Positions 25,775 to 35,534 of a stretch of DNA of 64,000 bases are shown here, one piece after another (position 1 is the stretch's first letter; each line of letters opens with the position of its first letter). Made by a program: the position numbers and the translations under genes. Source of the DNA: Geobacillus vulcani PSS1 (GTDB lineage Bacteria > Bacillota > Bacilli > Bacillales > Anoxybacillaceae). The notes below the pieces were generated by a model that was given only the letters and a program-made list of their open reading frames with translations, ran no database searches and was not told the DNA's origin. The stretch covers positions 372,001 to 436,000 of the forward strand of contig NZ_JPOI01000001.1 of the NCBI RefSeq assembly GCF_000733845.1, written 5' to 3'.

Positions 25775-26458
25775 TCAACGGCTTACCGCCAATTCAACCG
25801 ACGGCCACTGCTCAAGCCGGTACGCCATCTCCCAAAACTCGTACTCATATTCACTGCTGATGAGGAAATGCCGCTTCATCCGATGGCGATCCTCTTCGGT
25901 GACCGCGTCAGCGATGGCGTCAAGCCGCGCGATTTGCTCTTCTACAAGTGAGCGGAACCAGTCGGAACTGTAGGTGCTGATCCATTTTTCATAAATCGGA
26001 TCATTCGGGCGGCACGTTTTCAAACGCTCGCCAATTTCGTAATACAGCCAGTAGCATGGCAAAATGGCGGCGATGACATCACCGAGATGCCCTTCATACG
26101 CAGCACGGTACATGTGCGACGTATAGGCGTACGCCGTCGGCGCCGGAATGAACGCCGCCCTCTCTTCCTCCGTAATGCCTAGCAGCTTGGCGAACGTTTC
26201 ATGCAGCGACAGCTCGGCTTCGCACGTGCTTTGTGCATGGTGCGCCATCCGGGCCGTTGTCGCCAAATCCGGCGATTTCGCCGCTCCGATCGCCTGCACG
26301 CGGGCAAAATGGCGCAAATAATAGGCATCTTGCATCACGTAATAGCGAAATTTCTCGCGCTCCAGCGTCCCCTGGCCAAGCTCCTGAACGAACGGATGGC
26401 GAAAACTCGCCTGCCAGATTGGATCGGCCGCCTGGCGCAATTGTTTGGCAAATGACAT
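25775..26458 (-). CDS. tenA: TenA, aminopyrimidine aminohydrolase / thiaminase II
   Basis: All-helical protein of 227 residues. TenA hydrolyses aminomethyl-aminopyrimidine from degraded thiamin to the pyrimidine alcohol, for salvage. The catalytic cysteine is in AAILPCYWLYYEIG (about residue 135), and the C-terminal glutamate is likely in FWEMAYRLEQW. The ATG at 26458 has GGGGGAGGA upstream; the longer frame runs into the riboswitch terminator and is rejected. First gene of the operon tenA-ykoE-ykoD-ykoC-tenI-thiO-thiS-thiG-thiF. Confidence 0.93.
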   Translation of the reverse strand: MSFAKQLRQAADPIWQASFRHPFVQELGQGTLEREKFRYYVMQDAYYLRHFARVQAIGAAKSPDLATTARMAHHAQSTCEAELSLHETFAKLLGITEEERAAFIPAPTAYAYTSHMYRAAYEGHLGDVIAAILPCYWLYYEIGERLKTCRPNDPIYEKWISTYSSDWFRSLVEEQIARLDAIADAVTEEDRHRMKRHFLISSEYEYEFWEMAYRLEQWPSVELAVSR

Positions 26459-26478
26459 TCGTCCTCCCCCTTTTTGGC

Positions 26479-26527
26479 AAAATAAAAACGCCGCTTCCTT
26501 TGCCCTTGGGCGTAAAGAAAGCGGCGT
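26479..26527 (-). terminator. terminator of the TPP riboswitch expression platform
   Basis: On the minus strand ACGCCGCTTTC ... GGAAGCGGCGT pairs and is followed by TTTTATTTT, between the TPP aptamer and the tenA ribosome site. Ligand binding should favour this hairpin and stop transcription before tenA. Confidence 0.88.
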
Positions 26528-26579
26528 GGGCATGCGACGACGTTGGCAAGGCAAAGCCTAGCCTTACTGTGCTGCTCCT

Positions 26580-26670
<91 letters not shown>

Positions 26671-26707
26671 ATGATGATGGTGCAATTTTCAGTTTTCTTT
26701 ACCACTT

Positions 26708-26735
26708 ATCATACCACGACGGCGGCGGTTGTCAA
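26708..26735 (-). promoter_or_regulatory. strong sigma-A promoter of the thiamin operon
   Basis: On the minus strand TTGACA, a 16-bp spacer and TATGAT with a TGG extension directly precede the TPP aptamer by about 38 bases. Confidence 0.85.
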
Positions 26736-26752
26736 TCTTTTTTTCGCCGACG

Positions 26753-26781
26753 TTGCGCCGCACGTTTCAATCCGCTATGAT
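26753..26781 (+). promoter_or_regulatory. sigma-A promoter of the rRNA methyltransferase gene
   Basis: TTGCGC, a 17-bp spacer and TATGAT, 40 bases before the start codon at 26821. It is back to back with the thiamin promoter. Confidence 0.7.
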
Positions 26782-26820
26782 AAAAACGCAGCAATTGACG
26801 ATTGGATGGGAGTGGAAACG

Positions 26821-28005
26821 ATGGCGAAAGTGATCCTAAAACGGAAACGGAAAAAACGACTTGAGCAAGGGCACCCATGGATTTTTCAAAGTGAAGTCGA
26901 CCGCATCGAAGGCGATGTAGCGCCGGGCGACTTCGTTGACATTTACAATCATCAAGGGTATTGGCTGGCGAAAGGATATATCAACCCTGCTTCGCAAATC
27001 ATCGTCCGCGTCTTGACACAAAACCCAAACGATGAACTCGATGAGCGCTTTTTCATCGACCGCATCCGTCAGGCGTGGGCGTACCGTGAACGGATGATTC
27101 CCGGCGTTCGCTCCTGCCGCGCCGTCTATGGCGAGGCCGACTTTTTGCCCGGATTGATCGTCGACAAATATGAAGATGTGCTGGTTGTGCAAATTTTGGC
27201 GCTCGGCATGGAAAAACGGAAAGACTGGATCTTGCGCGGCTTGCTTGACGTGTTTGCCCCAAGGGCCATTTATTTGCGCAACGATGTATCTGTTCGGGAG
27301 CTTGAGGGTCTCAAACAAGAAAAAGGCTTTTGGTACGGGGAATCGGAAACTGAAATCGAAATTGAGGAAAACGGCGTGAAATACATCGTCGATATTGAGA
27401 ACGGGCAAAAAACGGGCTTTTTCTTCGACCAACGGCAAAACCGCGCTGCCCTTCGTCCGCTCATCGGTCCGGAGACGACGGTGCTCGACTGCTTCACCCA
27501 TACCGGCTCCTTTATGCTGAACGCTTGTCTGTATGGAGCAAAACATGCTACTGCCGTCGATATTTCTGAACATGCCATCGAGACCGCGAAACGGAACGCT
27601 GCGTTAAACGGATTCACGAACGTTGAATTTGTCGTCGCCAACGCCTTCGACTATTTGCGCGAGTCGGTGCGCGCTGGCAAACAGTGGGATGTCGTCATCA
27701 TCGACCCGCCGGCGTTCGCGAAATCGGCCCATGCCGTCCCGAAGGCGCTGCGCGGCTATAAAGACATTAACTTAAACGGTTTGAAGCTTGTCAAAGACGG
27801 CGGCTTTTTCGTCACATCAAGCTGCTCGTACCACGTCCGCCCGCACCTATTTCAAGAGATGATTGCTGATGCGGCATTTGACGCGAAAAAAGTGCTTCGT
27901 CAAGTATATTGGAACGGCGCCGGCTACGACCACCCGAAACTCCTTGCCGCGGAAGAAGGCGACTACTTAAAATTCGCCATTTACGAAGTGTATTCCCGGC
28001 GGTGA
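26821..28005 (+). CDS. class I SAM-dependent rRNA methyltransferase (RlmI/YwbD-like)
   Basis: Protein of 394 residues: an N-terminal PUA RNA-binding domain (about 1-80, MAKVILKRKRKKRLEQGHPW), a middle region, and a Rossmann methyltransferase domain from about residue 205. Motifs include VLDCFTHTGSFMLNAC for S-adenosylmethionine, DVVIIDPPAFAKS and the cysteine-bearing FVTSSCSYHV, fitting a 5-methylcytosine RNA methyltransferase like RlmI of 23S rRNA. B. subtilis YwbD is the likely counterpart. The exact target base is not established here. The ATG at 26821 has GGGAGTGG upstream and matches the family N-terminus. Confidence 0.88.
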   Translation: MAKVILKRKRKKRLEQGHPWIFQSEVDRIEGDVAPGDFVDIYNHQGYWLAKGYINPASQIIVRVLTQNPNDELDERFFIDRIRQAWAYRERMIPGVRSCRAVYGEADFLPGLIVDKYEDVLVVQILALGMEKRKDWILRGLLDVFAPRAIYLRNDVSVRELEGLKQEKGFWYGESETEIEIEENGVKYIVDIENGQKTGFFFDQRQNRAALRPLIGPETTVLDCFTHTGSFMLNACLYGAKHATAVDISEHAIETAKRNAALNGFTNVEFVVANAFDYLRESVRAGKQWDVVIIDPPAFAKSAHAVPKALRGYKDINLNGLKLVKDGGFFVTSSCSYHVRPHLFQEMIADAAFDAKKVLRQVYWNGAGYDHPKLLAAEEGDYLKFAIYEVYSRR

Positions 28006-28045
28006 CGAGCCGCGCTCAAAGGCCGTTTCGATGCGCCTCTGGGCA

Positions 28046-28083
28046 GAAAAAACGCCTAGGGGCTATCCCTAAGCGTTTTTTCG
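28046..28083. terminator. bidirectional terminator between convergent genes
   Basis: AAAAAACGCCTAGGGGCTAT followed by CCCTAAGCGTTTTTTC forms a stem with one bulge, A-rich on the left and T-rich on the right. It overlaps the stop codon of the MFS gene. Confidence 0.85.
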
Positions 28084-29274
28084 TTCCCTGGGGCGAAGCG
28101 ATTGTTTTTTGTGCAAAACCGACAAATAGACAAGCATCGAAAGGAGCACCGAACCGCTAGCAGCTAAATAAATGCTCGGATAACCGAACCAATGGCTGAT
28201 TTGCCCAAACACCATCGCCCCGACGCCGACCCCTAAATCAAAAAATGAGAAAAATGTCGCGTTCGCCATTCCCTTGCGGTGGGCAGGAGCCCGCTCGACC
28301 GACCACGCCTGCAGCCCCGGCTGCACCATGCCAAAGCCGAAACCGTACAGCACCGCCGCCAAAAGCAACGCCCATTCTCCCGGCAGCCAAGCGAGAAGAA
28401 GCATCGCCAACAAAATCAGCCCCGCGCCAGGGAGAAAAACGGCCCGATGCCCTTTTCGGTCATACAACTGGCCAGCGAACGTTCGCGTCACCATCAAGGC
28501 AAGCGCATAAAGCAAAAAGTACAGCTGCAGGCCACCGATCTGTTTTTGCGCCGTATACAAAGGCAAGAACGAGGCGATGCCGCCGAACGTCACCGTCAAG
28601 AAAAACAACAATACCGACGGAGTCAAGGCACTTTTTTCGTACAAATCCCATTTATTCATTCCTTTGCCATGCACGGCTTCCGCTTTTTTATACGTAATCG
28701 CGGCGGCAAACAGCACCGAAGCCACTCCAAGCGCTGCACAAATGGCAAACAGATGGCTAAACGAAATCATGGCGGCAAGCACAAGTCCAAGGGACGGACC
28801 AAACGCCAAGGCGATATTCCCAGACAGCCCGTAATAGCCCATCCCTTCCCCGCGTCGGCTCGCTGGAATGATGTCCGTCGCCACCGTTCCGGATGCGGTT
28901 GTCGAAAACCCCCAGCCGATTCCTTGGACGATCCGCATCAAAAAGAGAAGGAAAATGCTTGAGATCAAGCTGTAGGAGCCGACAGAAATGACGAAAATGA
29001 GAAGCCCTAATAAAAACACAAACCGGCGCCCTTTCGTCTCAAGCGCATGGCCGGCGAACGGACGGACGATGAGCGCCGAAAACGTAAACACGCCGACGAC
29101 AACGCCAATCAGCTGATCGTTGCCGCCCAAATGCTCGACAAACAGCGGAATGGTCGGCAGCGTCATTTGAAACCCAAGAAACACAAAAAAATTAGCCAAA
29201 CAAATCAAAACGAAATCTTTCGTCCATATTTTTTCTTTTTGTTCTGCAATAAGCGGCTGCTGCTCCGCTCCCAT
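28069..29274 (-). CDS. MFS transporter, drug-efflux type (YwoG-like)
   Basis: Protein of 401 residues with twelve predicted membrane segments. The MFS signature between segments 2 and 3 is FAGHALETKGRR, and motif C-like sequence GYYGLSGNIALAFGPSLG occurs in segment 5, which is typical of antiporters. The closest recollected relative is B. subtilis YwoG, of unknown substrate. AAGGGGGATC lies before the ATG at 29274. TATACT, a possible -10 box, occurs about 45 bases upstream. It is transcribed alone and ends at a hairpin shared with the methyltransferase gene. Confidence 0.82.
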   Translation of the reverse strand: MGAEQQPLIAEQKEKIWTKDFVLICLANFFVFLGFQMTLPTIPLFVEHLGGNDQLIGVVVGVFTFSALIVRPFAGHALETKGRRFVFLLGLLIFVISVGSYSLISSIFLLFLMRIVQGIGWGFSTTASGTVATDIIPASRRGEGMGYYGLSGNIALAFGPSLGLVLAAMISFSHLFAICAALGVASVLFAAAITYKKAEAVHGKGMNKWDLYEKSALTPSVLLFFLTVTFGGIASFLPLYTAQKQIGGLQLYFLLYALALMVTRTFAGQLYDRKGHRAVFLPGAGLILLAMLLLAWLPGEWALLLAAVLYGFGFGMVQPGLQAWSVERAPAHRKGMANATFFSFFDLGVGVGAMVFGQISHWFGYPSIYLAASGSVLLSMLVYLSVLHKKQSLRPRERKNA

Positions 29275-29460
29275 ACCGATCCCCCTTGCGAACTATGTAT
29301 TTCGTGTCCCTTAATATTTGTTAGTATAACATAATCATATGCCGCCATTTAAGCAAAATGCTATTTCATTGTTCTCCCGGCAGGATGACGACAAAACGGC
29401 CGCCCAGCCGACAGGGTTCCCGGTGTTGTTTGCGCAGCATCATCCTTCCATTGTGCGTAA

Positions 29461-29488
29461 GAAAAAAGCCGCCGAAGAATCGGCAGCC
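29461..29488 (-). terminator. Rho-independent terminator after the bstA-like gene
   Basis: On the minus strand GCTGCCGATTCTTCGGCGGC is followed by TTTTTTC, immediately after the stop at 29490. Confidence 0.85.
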
Positions 29489-29489
29489 T

Positions 29490-30026
29490 TTACCATCCTT
29501 TTCGTTTGCGCAACGACGTAATTTGCGCGGTATGATGTTTCCCATGCCATGCATACAACGCGGTCAATACATACAGAGGCATCTCACCAACCGCCCCTTC
29601 CGGCCGAACGGTTCGGTGAAAATCTGCTTCCGTCATCGATTCAAGCAACGCCGTCCATCGCGCATGCAGCCCGTCAAGCATTAAAAGCGACGGTTCAATG
29701 GGCAACGAGCGGGCATCAACTGTTTTCGCCCATTCGCTTTCTGCAAACGACTTCACCGTCGGGCCGTCTTCCGTCATCCCCCATTTCGTGCGCAAAAACG
29801 CATTCATGCTTGCATCAGCCAAATGATGGACGACTTGGGCGACCGTCCAGCCGCCGGCGCGGTACGGCGTGTTCAGCTGTTCATCGTTCAAGCCGGAAAC
29901 AGCGGTTCTTAAGGCGTTCGGCAACTCGCGCACAGCGGCGATCCATTCTTGCACTTCCTCGGAGCGAAACCGCTCCGGCGCTTGAAACGTTCCGATCGGG
30001 TAGCGAATCGGATCGACCGTTGCCAT
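29490..30026 (-). CDS. bstA: DinB-family bacillithiol transferase-like protein (YfiT/BstA)
   Basis: Protein of 178 residues of the DinB/YfiT four-helix family. The metal-binding histidines are visible as VVHHLADAS (about residue 65) and [10 protein letters not shown] (about residue 160). YfiT (BstA) of B. subtilis can transfer bacillithiol to electrophiles, and the N-terminus [20 protein letters not shown] is typical of YfiT. Activity is inferred from family membership. The ATG at 30026 is chosen with GGGAG nine bases upstream; an ATG three codons earlier has poorer spacing. Confidence 0.82.
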   Translation of the reverse strand: MATVDPIRYPIGTFQAPERFRSEEVQEWIAAVRELPNALRTAVSGLNDEQLNTPYRAGGWTVAQVVHHLADASMNAFLRTKWGMTEDGPTVKSFAESEWAKTVDARSLPIEPSLLMLDGLHARWTALLESMTEADFHRTVRPEGAVGEMPLYVLTALYAWHGKHHTAQITSLRKRKGW

Positions 30027-30081
30027 GTTGATCATCTCCCTTCCGTATTCATTCATTCCACACGGAAAGGCCAATTCCTTC

Positions 30082-31749
30082 TTATTCTTTCCAGATGTAT
30101 ACGCGCGCCTCGTACGGCTTCAACTTAAAGCGCGTTGCGTTTTGATGCGGACGAACCGGGTAGTTCGAGAGCGCCAAATCGCTTGACTGAAGGCGGAAGC
30201 CGTCATAGTGGTAAAACGAAGGTCGATCGGATACATTGACAATGACAAGCGCCCGATCGCAGCCGAGCGTTCTTGTGTACGCATAAATGGATGGGTGGTT
30301 TTCCAAAAGCAGATCGTACGTTCCGTAAATAAACAGCTCGTTCGCTTTCCGAAGCTGAATCATTTTCCGATAAAACGACCACACCGAGTTCGGGTCGCGC
30401 CGTTCGGCCTCGACATTGATCGTACGATAATTTTCGTTCACTTTGATCCATGGCGTACCTGTCGTGAATCCAGCGTTCGGGGCATCAGACCATTGCATCG
30501 GGGTGCGCGAGTTGTCGCGCCCGGTTTTCCAAATGATCTTCATCACTTCCTCATGCGTCCGGCCGTTCGCCCGTTCGAGCTCATACAGACGCAAGGCAGC
30601 GACATCGCGGTAGTCGCGAATGTCGGAAAATTGCACGTTCGTCATCCCGATCTCCTGCCCTTGGTAAATGAACGGCGTCCCTTGCATGAAAAAGTAGAGC
30701 GCCCCGAGCGCCTTCGCGCTTTCCGCCCAATACTCGCGGTCGTTTCCCCATGTCGACACCGATCGAGGCAAGTCGTGGTTTTCCAAAAAGAGCGCGTTCC
30801 ACCCACGGTTTTCCAATCCTTTTTGCCATTTCGTCAACGTCCGCTTCAACCGGCGGACATCGATCGAACCATCCGCTCGCCTTTTCCATAGCCCTAAATG
30901 CTCGAACTGAAAAATCATATGAAATACGCCGTTTTCTTCTCCGACCCATTGTTCGGCCTCATCAACCGTTACTCCATTCGCCTCGCCGACCGTCACAATG
31001 TCATACCGCGCAAACGTTTGCTCTTTCAACTCTCGCAAATACTCCATAATCCCCGGCTGGTTCATATGGGCGGCAAACGACGGCACATACTTCAACCCTT
31101 TCGGATTCGGAAGATCAGGAAGGCCTGGCTTTTTCTTAATATGGGAAATCGCGTCGATGCGGAATCCATCGATGCCTTTATCCAGCCACCAGTTGACCAT
31201 CTCGTACAACGCCTGGCGCACTTCGTGGTTTTCCCAGTTCAAATCGGGCTGTTTCACATCAAAAATATGCAAATAGTACTGCCCTGTCTGCTCGTCATAC
31301 TGCCATGCCGAGCCGCCAAAAATGCTTTCCCAGTTGTTCGGCTCGCGCCCATCCTTGCCGTCGCGCCAAATGTACCAGTCGCGCTTTGGATTGTCCCGCG
31401 ATGAACGCGATTCAATAAACCACGGATGCTCATCACTCGTATGGTTGATGACCAAATCCAAAATGATTTTCAACCCGCGCCGATGCGCTTCAGCAAGCAA
31501 TTCATCGAAGTCGTCCATCGTTCCAAACTCGTCCATAATGGCATAATAGTCGCTGATGTCATATCCATTATCGGCGTTCGGCGATCGGTAAATCGGACAA
31601 ATCCAAACGATGTCAACCCCTAGTTCTACCAAATAATCCAATTTTTCTCTGATGCCACGAAGATCGCCAATGCCGTCGCCATTCGCGTCCATGAAACTAC
31701 GCGGATAAATTTGGTAGGCGACGCCCTCTTTCCACCACGCTTTTTTCAC
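30082..31749 (-). CDS. exo-alpha-1,4-glucosidase / oligo-1,6-glucosidase (GH13)
   Basis: Glycoside hydrolase of 555 residues in the GH13 oligosaccharide subfamily. The catalytic triad is visible: nucleophile Asp in [12 protein letters not shown] (about 199), acid/base Glu in VTVGEANG (about 256) and Asp in [12 protein letters not shown] (about 326). The N-terminus [20 protein letters not shown] matches the G. stearothermophilus exo-alpha-1,4-glucosidase, which has the same length as I recall. It lacks a signal peptide, so it should hydrolyse imported malto- or isomalto-oligosaccharides in the cytoplasm, consistent with msmX elsewhere in the window. The start is GTG at 31749 after AGAGGAGG. 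Confidence 0.93.
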   Translation of the reverse strand: MKKAWWKEGVAYQIYPRSFMDANGDGIGDLRGIREKLDYLVELGVDIVWICPIYRSPNADNGYDISDYYAIMDEFGTMDDFDELLAEAHRRGLKIILDLVINHTSDEHPWFIESRSSRDNPKRDWYIWRDGKDGREPNNWESIFGGSAWQYDEQTGQYYLHIFDVKQPDLNWENHEVRQALYEMVNWWLDKGIDGFRIDAISHIKKKPGLPDLPNPKGLKYVPSFAAHMNQPGIMEYLRELKEQTFARYDIVTVGEANGVTVDEAEQWVGEENGVFHMIFQFEHLGLWKRRADGSIDVRRLKRTLTKWQKGLENRGWNALFLENHDLPRSVSTWGNDREYWAESAKALGALYFFMQGTPFIYQGQEIGMTNVQFSDIRDYRDVAALRLYELERANGRTHEEVMKIIWKTGRDNSRTPMQWSDAPNAGFTTGTPWIKVNENYRTINVEAERRDPNSVWSFYRKMIQLRKANELFIYGTYDLLLENHPSIYAYTRTLGCDRALVIVNVSDRPSFYHYDGFRLQSSDLALSNYPVRPHQNATRFKLKPYEARVYIWKE

Positions 31750-31828
31750 CGCAGTTCCTCCTCTGTGCACACGTTTTCACTATTAACTGTACACTATATT
31801 GGTGCGGCAAACAACTTCTCTTTTTCTC

Positions 31829-31875
31829 AAAAAAACAGCCGTCTGGCGGAGCTGCACGCTCCTGCCAAACGGCTG
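31829..31875 (-). terminator. terminator after the ketopantoate-reductase-like gene
   Basis: On the minus strand CAGCCGTTTGGCAGGAG pairs with CTCCGCCAGACGGCTG and is followed by TTTTTTTGAG. Confidence 0.85.
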
Positions 31876-31882
31876 GGATGGA

Positions 31883-32806
31883 TCAACTTGTTGCGCGGCC
31901 CGCTTCATAAATTTTTAAATTGTGATACACCGCCTCAAGCAGCGGAGCCTTGATGCCCCACCGCTTCGCCAACGTCAACAAATACCCCTGCAGATGGTCG
32001 GCTTCGATGAGTTGCCCTTTTTCCATATCACGCTGCATGGACGATTTCATCGTCGGGGCGATTTGCTCCAGCTGAGCACGCTGCCGTTCAGCCATTTCAT
32101 CCGTCAACTGCGCCCCATGTGCCTGAATGATCGTTTTGATTTCTCGAAACAGCCGATCGATGATGACGCTCCCGTACTCGCCGGAACGAATCGGCCCGAT
32201 CGGGGCGCGGAACAGCGTCGTCACGCCCGACATCGTCGCAATGAACAAATATTTATTCCACATATCAGCGGCAATTTGTTCACTTAGGCGAAAACGAGCA
32301 TTGGCGCCGGCAAACAGCGATTCGAGCAACTCGACTCGTTCAGTCCGTCCTGCAGGCCATTCGCCGAAACGCACCTCATGCACCGGGCTCGTTTGGATGA
32401 TCTCCCCTCTCTCGTTTAGCGTCGTTTCGATAAAGCAAAGCCCGCCTAAGACATTCTCTCGGCCGAACGCTCCCCACAACGCATCCATATGAGCCATGCC
32501 ATTTAGCAGCGGCAAAATCATCGTTTCCTTGCCGACATATCGTTTGGCGTCGGCGATGGCACCGTCTAAATGGTACGCTTTGCTTGAGAACAAAACGAGA
32601 TCAAACGGCTCGGCCGATTCGCCAGCAACAAGCAATTTCGGCGCCAATACCGCATCACCATGGACGCTGTGGATGACAAGTCCGTATCTCTCCAATTCCT
32701 GTTTTCTCCGCTCGCGGACAAGAAACGTTACGTCCACCCCTTTTTCAAGGAGACGGCCGCCGAAATACCCACCGACCGCTCCCGCTCCGACAAACAGAAC
32801 GCGCAT
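31883..32806 (-). CDS. 2-dehydropantoate 2-reductase family protein
   Basis: Protein of 307 residues of the ketopantoate reductase (PanE/ApbA) family: NADPH-binding VLFVGAGAVGGYFGGRLLEK, then LLNGMAHMDAL, the catalytic lysine region MWNKYLFIATMSGVTTLF, and ADHLQGYLLTLAKRWGI. It would reduce 2-dehydropantoate to pantoate in pantothenate synthesis. B. subtilis has PanE and the paralogue YkpB, and which one this matches is unclear. The ATG at 32806 fits the family start; AAGGGAG lies 11 bases upstream. Transcribed alone on the minus strand. Confidence 0.85.
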   Translation of the reverse strand: MRVLFVGAGAVGGYFGGRLLEKGVDVTFLVRERRKQELERYGLVIHSVHGDAVLAPKLLVAGESAEPFDLVLFSSKAYHLDGAIADAKRYVGKETMILPLLNGMAHMDALWGAFGRENVLGGLCFIETTLNERGEIIQTSPVHEVRFGEWPAGRTERVELLESLFAGANARFRLSEQIAADMWNKYLFIATMSGVTTLFRAPIGPIRSGEYGSVIIDRLFREIKTIIQAHGAQLTDEMAERQRAQLEQIAPTMKSSMQRDMEKGQLIEADHLQGYLLTLAKRWGIKAPLLEAVYHNLKIYEAGRATS

Positions 32807-32912
32807 CGTATGTACCGCTCCCTTCTCCACTGAGGGTTGATCCAACGCTCCCAACGTTTTTCGCAAAAACCATGCCGCCAACCGAACATTTTCCCTATCG
32901 ATGATGAACAAG

Positions 32913-32953
32913 AAGAAAAAAGGAAGAAGGGGACGCGCCCCTCCTTCCTTCCC
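32913..32953 (-). terminator. terminator after cstA-ybdD
   Basis: On the minus strand GGAAGGAGGGG-CGCGT-CCCCTTCTTCC forms a stem followed by TTTTTTCTTC. Confidence 0.8.
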
Positions 32954-32958
32954 GGCCG

Positions 32959-33162
32959 CTAGCAGCAACGCGACACTTTGCCGCCTTTGGCATTGTAGCG
33001 CGCCTCTTGCGCCTCGCAGAAAAACTCTTTCCGCGACTTGATCGGCTCGCCAGGATGATGGGTTTTCATATGCTCCACATATTTTTCATAACTCGGCACG
33101 CCGACAAGCAAGTCAAGAAACTGTCGGCGATAAGCCAAAACGTTTTGCAGCCATTTAGGCAT
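32959..33162 (-). CDS. YbdD/YjiX-family small protein
   Basis: Encodes 67 residues beginning MPKWLQNVLAYRRQFLDLLV and containing VPSYEKYVEHMKTHHPGEPI, the signature of the YbdD/YjiX family that partners CstA-type transporters. The tail KVSRCC carries a C-terminal cysteine pair. Its ATG at 33162 overlaps the cstA stop by eight bases, so the two are translated together. It is thought to help CstA-type pyruvate/peptide transport, but the mechanism is unknown. Confidence 0.88.
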   Translation of the reverse strand: MPKWLQNVLAYRRQFLDLLVGVPSYEKYVEHMKTHHPGEPIKSRKEFFCEAQEARYNAKGGKVSRCC

Positions 33163-35230
33163 AGTGCTTCGCTCCCTCTCCATTGCGCGGCACATACGGC
33201 GCTTCCTTGAGCGGCACATGTTTGTTTTGCAACACTTTGATCCAGATGTTCAACGCCGAGATCAACATCGCAATGACAACGAGCATGAAAATCGCGCACA
33301 ATGTCGCATCAATGTAGTCGTTCATAATAATTTGCCGCATTTGCGCCTCATTCGTTGCCGGCGCTAAAATTTTGCCTTGGCTCAAGCTGTCTTGGAACAG
33401 TTTCGCATGCGACAAGAAACCAATTTTGACATTTTCATGGAACAGTTTTTGATACCCAGCCGTCAGCGTAACGACAAGCAGCCATGTCGTCGGCACGAGC
33501 GTCACCCAGACATACACCTTTTTCCCCATTTTGAACAGAACCGTCGTAGCAAACAACAAGGCGATGCCAGCCAACATTTGGTTGGCGATGCCAAACAGCG
33601 GCCATAGCGTGTTGATGCCGCCGAGTGGGTCGACGACACCTTGGTACAGGAAGTAACCCCATGCCAGTACGCAAAGGGTCGTGGCGATCAAGTTCGAGAC
33701 AAGCGAATCCGTTTTGCCGAGCGGTTTATAGAACATCCCCATAATATCCTGGATCATAAAGCGGCCAACGCGCGTGCCGGCGTCAATGGTCGTCAAGATG
33801 AACAGCGCTTCAAACAGGATGGCAAAGTGATACCAGAACGCCATAAGCGCCTTGCCGCCGATGACGCTTGATAAAATGTGCGCCATCCCGATCGCCAACG
33901 TCGGCGCCCCGCCCGTGCGCGACAACACCGTTTGCTCGCCGACGTCTTTCGCCAGCTGCGCAAGCATATCCGGCGTGACGGTGAAGCCCCATGACGATAC
34001 CACTTTTGCCGCCTGCGCCACATCGGTTCCGATGACAGCCGCCGGGCTGTTGATGGCAAAATACGCCCCTGGCGTCAAGACGCAAGCCGCCACCATCGCC
34101 ATGACAGCGACGAACGACTCCATCAGCATCGCACCGTAGCCGATCGGCCGCGCATGGCTTTCACGCTCAATCATCTTCGGCGTTGTGCCGGATGAAACGA
34201 GCGAGTGGAATCCAGACACCGCGCCGCAAGCGATCGTAATGAACAAGAACGGGAACAGATTGCCGGCAAACACCGGCCCAGTGCCATCGATAAATTTCGT
34301 CACCGCCGGCATTTGCAAGTCCGGCATGACGACGAAAATGCCAAGCGCCAGTCCGACGATCGTGCCGATTTTCAAGAACGTGCTCAAATAGTCGCGCGGC
34401 GCCAACAACAGCCATACCGGCAGCGCCGAAGCGACAAAGCCATAAATGATCATTAAGATGGCGATCGTTTCCCCTTTTAGCGTAAACATCGCCGAGAGCG
34501 TCGGGTGCTCCGCGACATATTGCCCGACCACGATCGACAAAATCAACAGCACAAATCCTCCAAGCGACGCTTCAGCAACGCGCCCCGGACGGATGAAGCG
34601 CATGTAAATGCCCATCAAAATCGCAATCGGAATCGTCGCGGCGATCGTAAACATCCCCCACGGGCTTCCGATAAGCGCTTTCACAACGACGAGCGCCAAC
34701 ACAGCCAATAAAATAATCATAATGCCCAAAATACCAAGCGCTGCGATAAAGCCCGTCACCGGACCCATTTCCTCTTTAATCATCTCGCCGAGCGACTTCC
34801 CGTTGCGGCGCATCGAAGCAAACAAAATCACAAAGTCTTGCACCGCTCCGCCGAGCACAACGCCGATCACAATCCAAAGCGTCCCCGGCAAATACCCCAT
34901 CTGCGCGGCCAAAATCGGCCCGACAAGCGGTCCAGCGCCGGCGATGGCGGCGAAGTGATGCCCGAACAACACCCATTTGTTTGTCGGAACATAGTCTTTT
35001 CCGTCATTGAACACTTCCGCCGGCGTTTTCCGGTTATCATCAAGACCAAACACGTTGCGGGCGATAAACCGGCTGTAAAATCGATAGGCGACCGCATAGG
35101 TGCAGACGGCAGCGACGATCAACCACATGGCGTTGACCGACTCGCCGCGGCTTAAAGCCAAAATGGCAAACGCTGCGGCCCCAAGGACGGAAATCAGGCC
35201 CCATAACAAAATCGATTTTAGCCCTTTCAC
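33155..35230 (-). CDS. cstA: carbon starvation protein CstA, pyruvate/peptide transporter
   Basis: Large membrane protein of 691 residues with about 17-18 hydrophobic segments, matching CstA. Conserved stretches include HHFAAIAGAGPLVGPILAAQ near residue 70 and GFHSLVSSGTTPKMIERESH, and the C-terminal five-segment domain is present. E. coli homologues CstA and BtsT import pyruvate, and CstA was first linked to peptides in starvation. The start is GTG at 35230 behind AAAGGAGG. It is cotranscribed with the overlapping ybdD-like gene. A TATAAT box upstream (minus strand, about 35270) suggests a sigma-A promoter. Confidence 0.93.
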   Translation of the reverse strand: MKGLKSILLWGLISVLGAAAFAILALSRGESVNAMWLIVAAVCTYAVAYRFYSRFIARNVFGLDDNRKTPAEVFNDGKDYVPTNKWVLFGHHFAAIAGAGPLVGPILAAQMGYLPGTLWIVIGVVLGGAVQDFVILFASMRRNGKSLGEMIKEEMGPVTGFIAALGILGIMIILLAVLALVVVKALIGSPWGMFTIAATIPIAILMGIYMRFIRPGRVAEASLGGFVLLILSIVVGQYVAEHPTLSAMFTLKGETIAILMIIYGFVASALPVWLLLAPRDYLSTFLKIGTIVGLALGIFVVMPDLQMPAVTKFIDGTGPVFAGNLFPFLFITIACGAVSGFHSLVSSGTTPKMIERESHARPIGYGAMLMESFVAVMAMVAACVLTPGAYFAINSPAAVIGTDVAQAAKVVSSWGFTVTPDMLAQLAKDVGEQTVLSRTGGAPTLAIGMAHILSSVIGGKALMAFWYHFAILFEALFILTTIDAGTRVGRFMIQDIMGMFYKPLGKTDSLVSNLIATTLCVLAWGYFLYQGVVDPLGGINTLWPLFGIANQMLAGIALLFATTVLFKMGKKVYVWVTLVPTTWLLVVTLTAGYQKLFHENVKIGFLSHAKLFQDSLSQGKILAPATNEAQMRQIIMNDYIDATLCAIFMLVVIAMLISALNIWIKVLQNKHVPLKEAPYVPRNGEGAKHYA

Positions 35231-35534
35231 ACGGCTTCCTCCTTTTTGATTTGTCAAAATTCTTTACGCTATTATTATATTCATTATTCTAAAAAATTTA
35301 AAGTATTTTTTCATCTTCAGCTAATGTATGGTTTGGTTCGATAGGGAGGTTTTTCTGCATTCCTATTTCACAAAAGTATAAAACAAGTCTTTGGCGCAAA
35401 AAATGTAATTGCACCCATCGGCTTAACCAGCAACTGACCAATGAAGCATCCATCGATTGTCCTCAGCTCCATCTGACGGTGCAACGGACGAAGCAACGAT
35501 CAACTAATATTATCTCAGTAAAGGGTTCGAGAAG
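35231..35534. other. AT-rich divergent intergenic region upstream of cstA
   Basis: About 300 bases between divergent cstA and a plus-strand membrane-protein gene. The part next to cstA (35260-35335) is strikingly AT-rich and holds a TATAAT box on the minus strand with only a weak -35. I see no riboswitch or gene in the rest. Confidence 0.5.

Noticed and set aside
29380..29445. Minus-strand 24-codon frame MMLRKQHREPCRLGGRFVVI after the bstA-like terminator
   Set aside because: The ribosome site abuts the ATG, no promoter or terminator is seen, and the peptide has no recognisable pattern.
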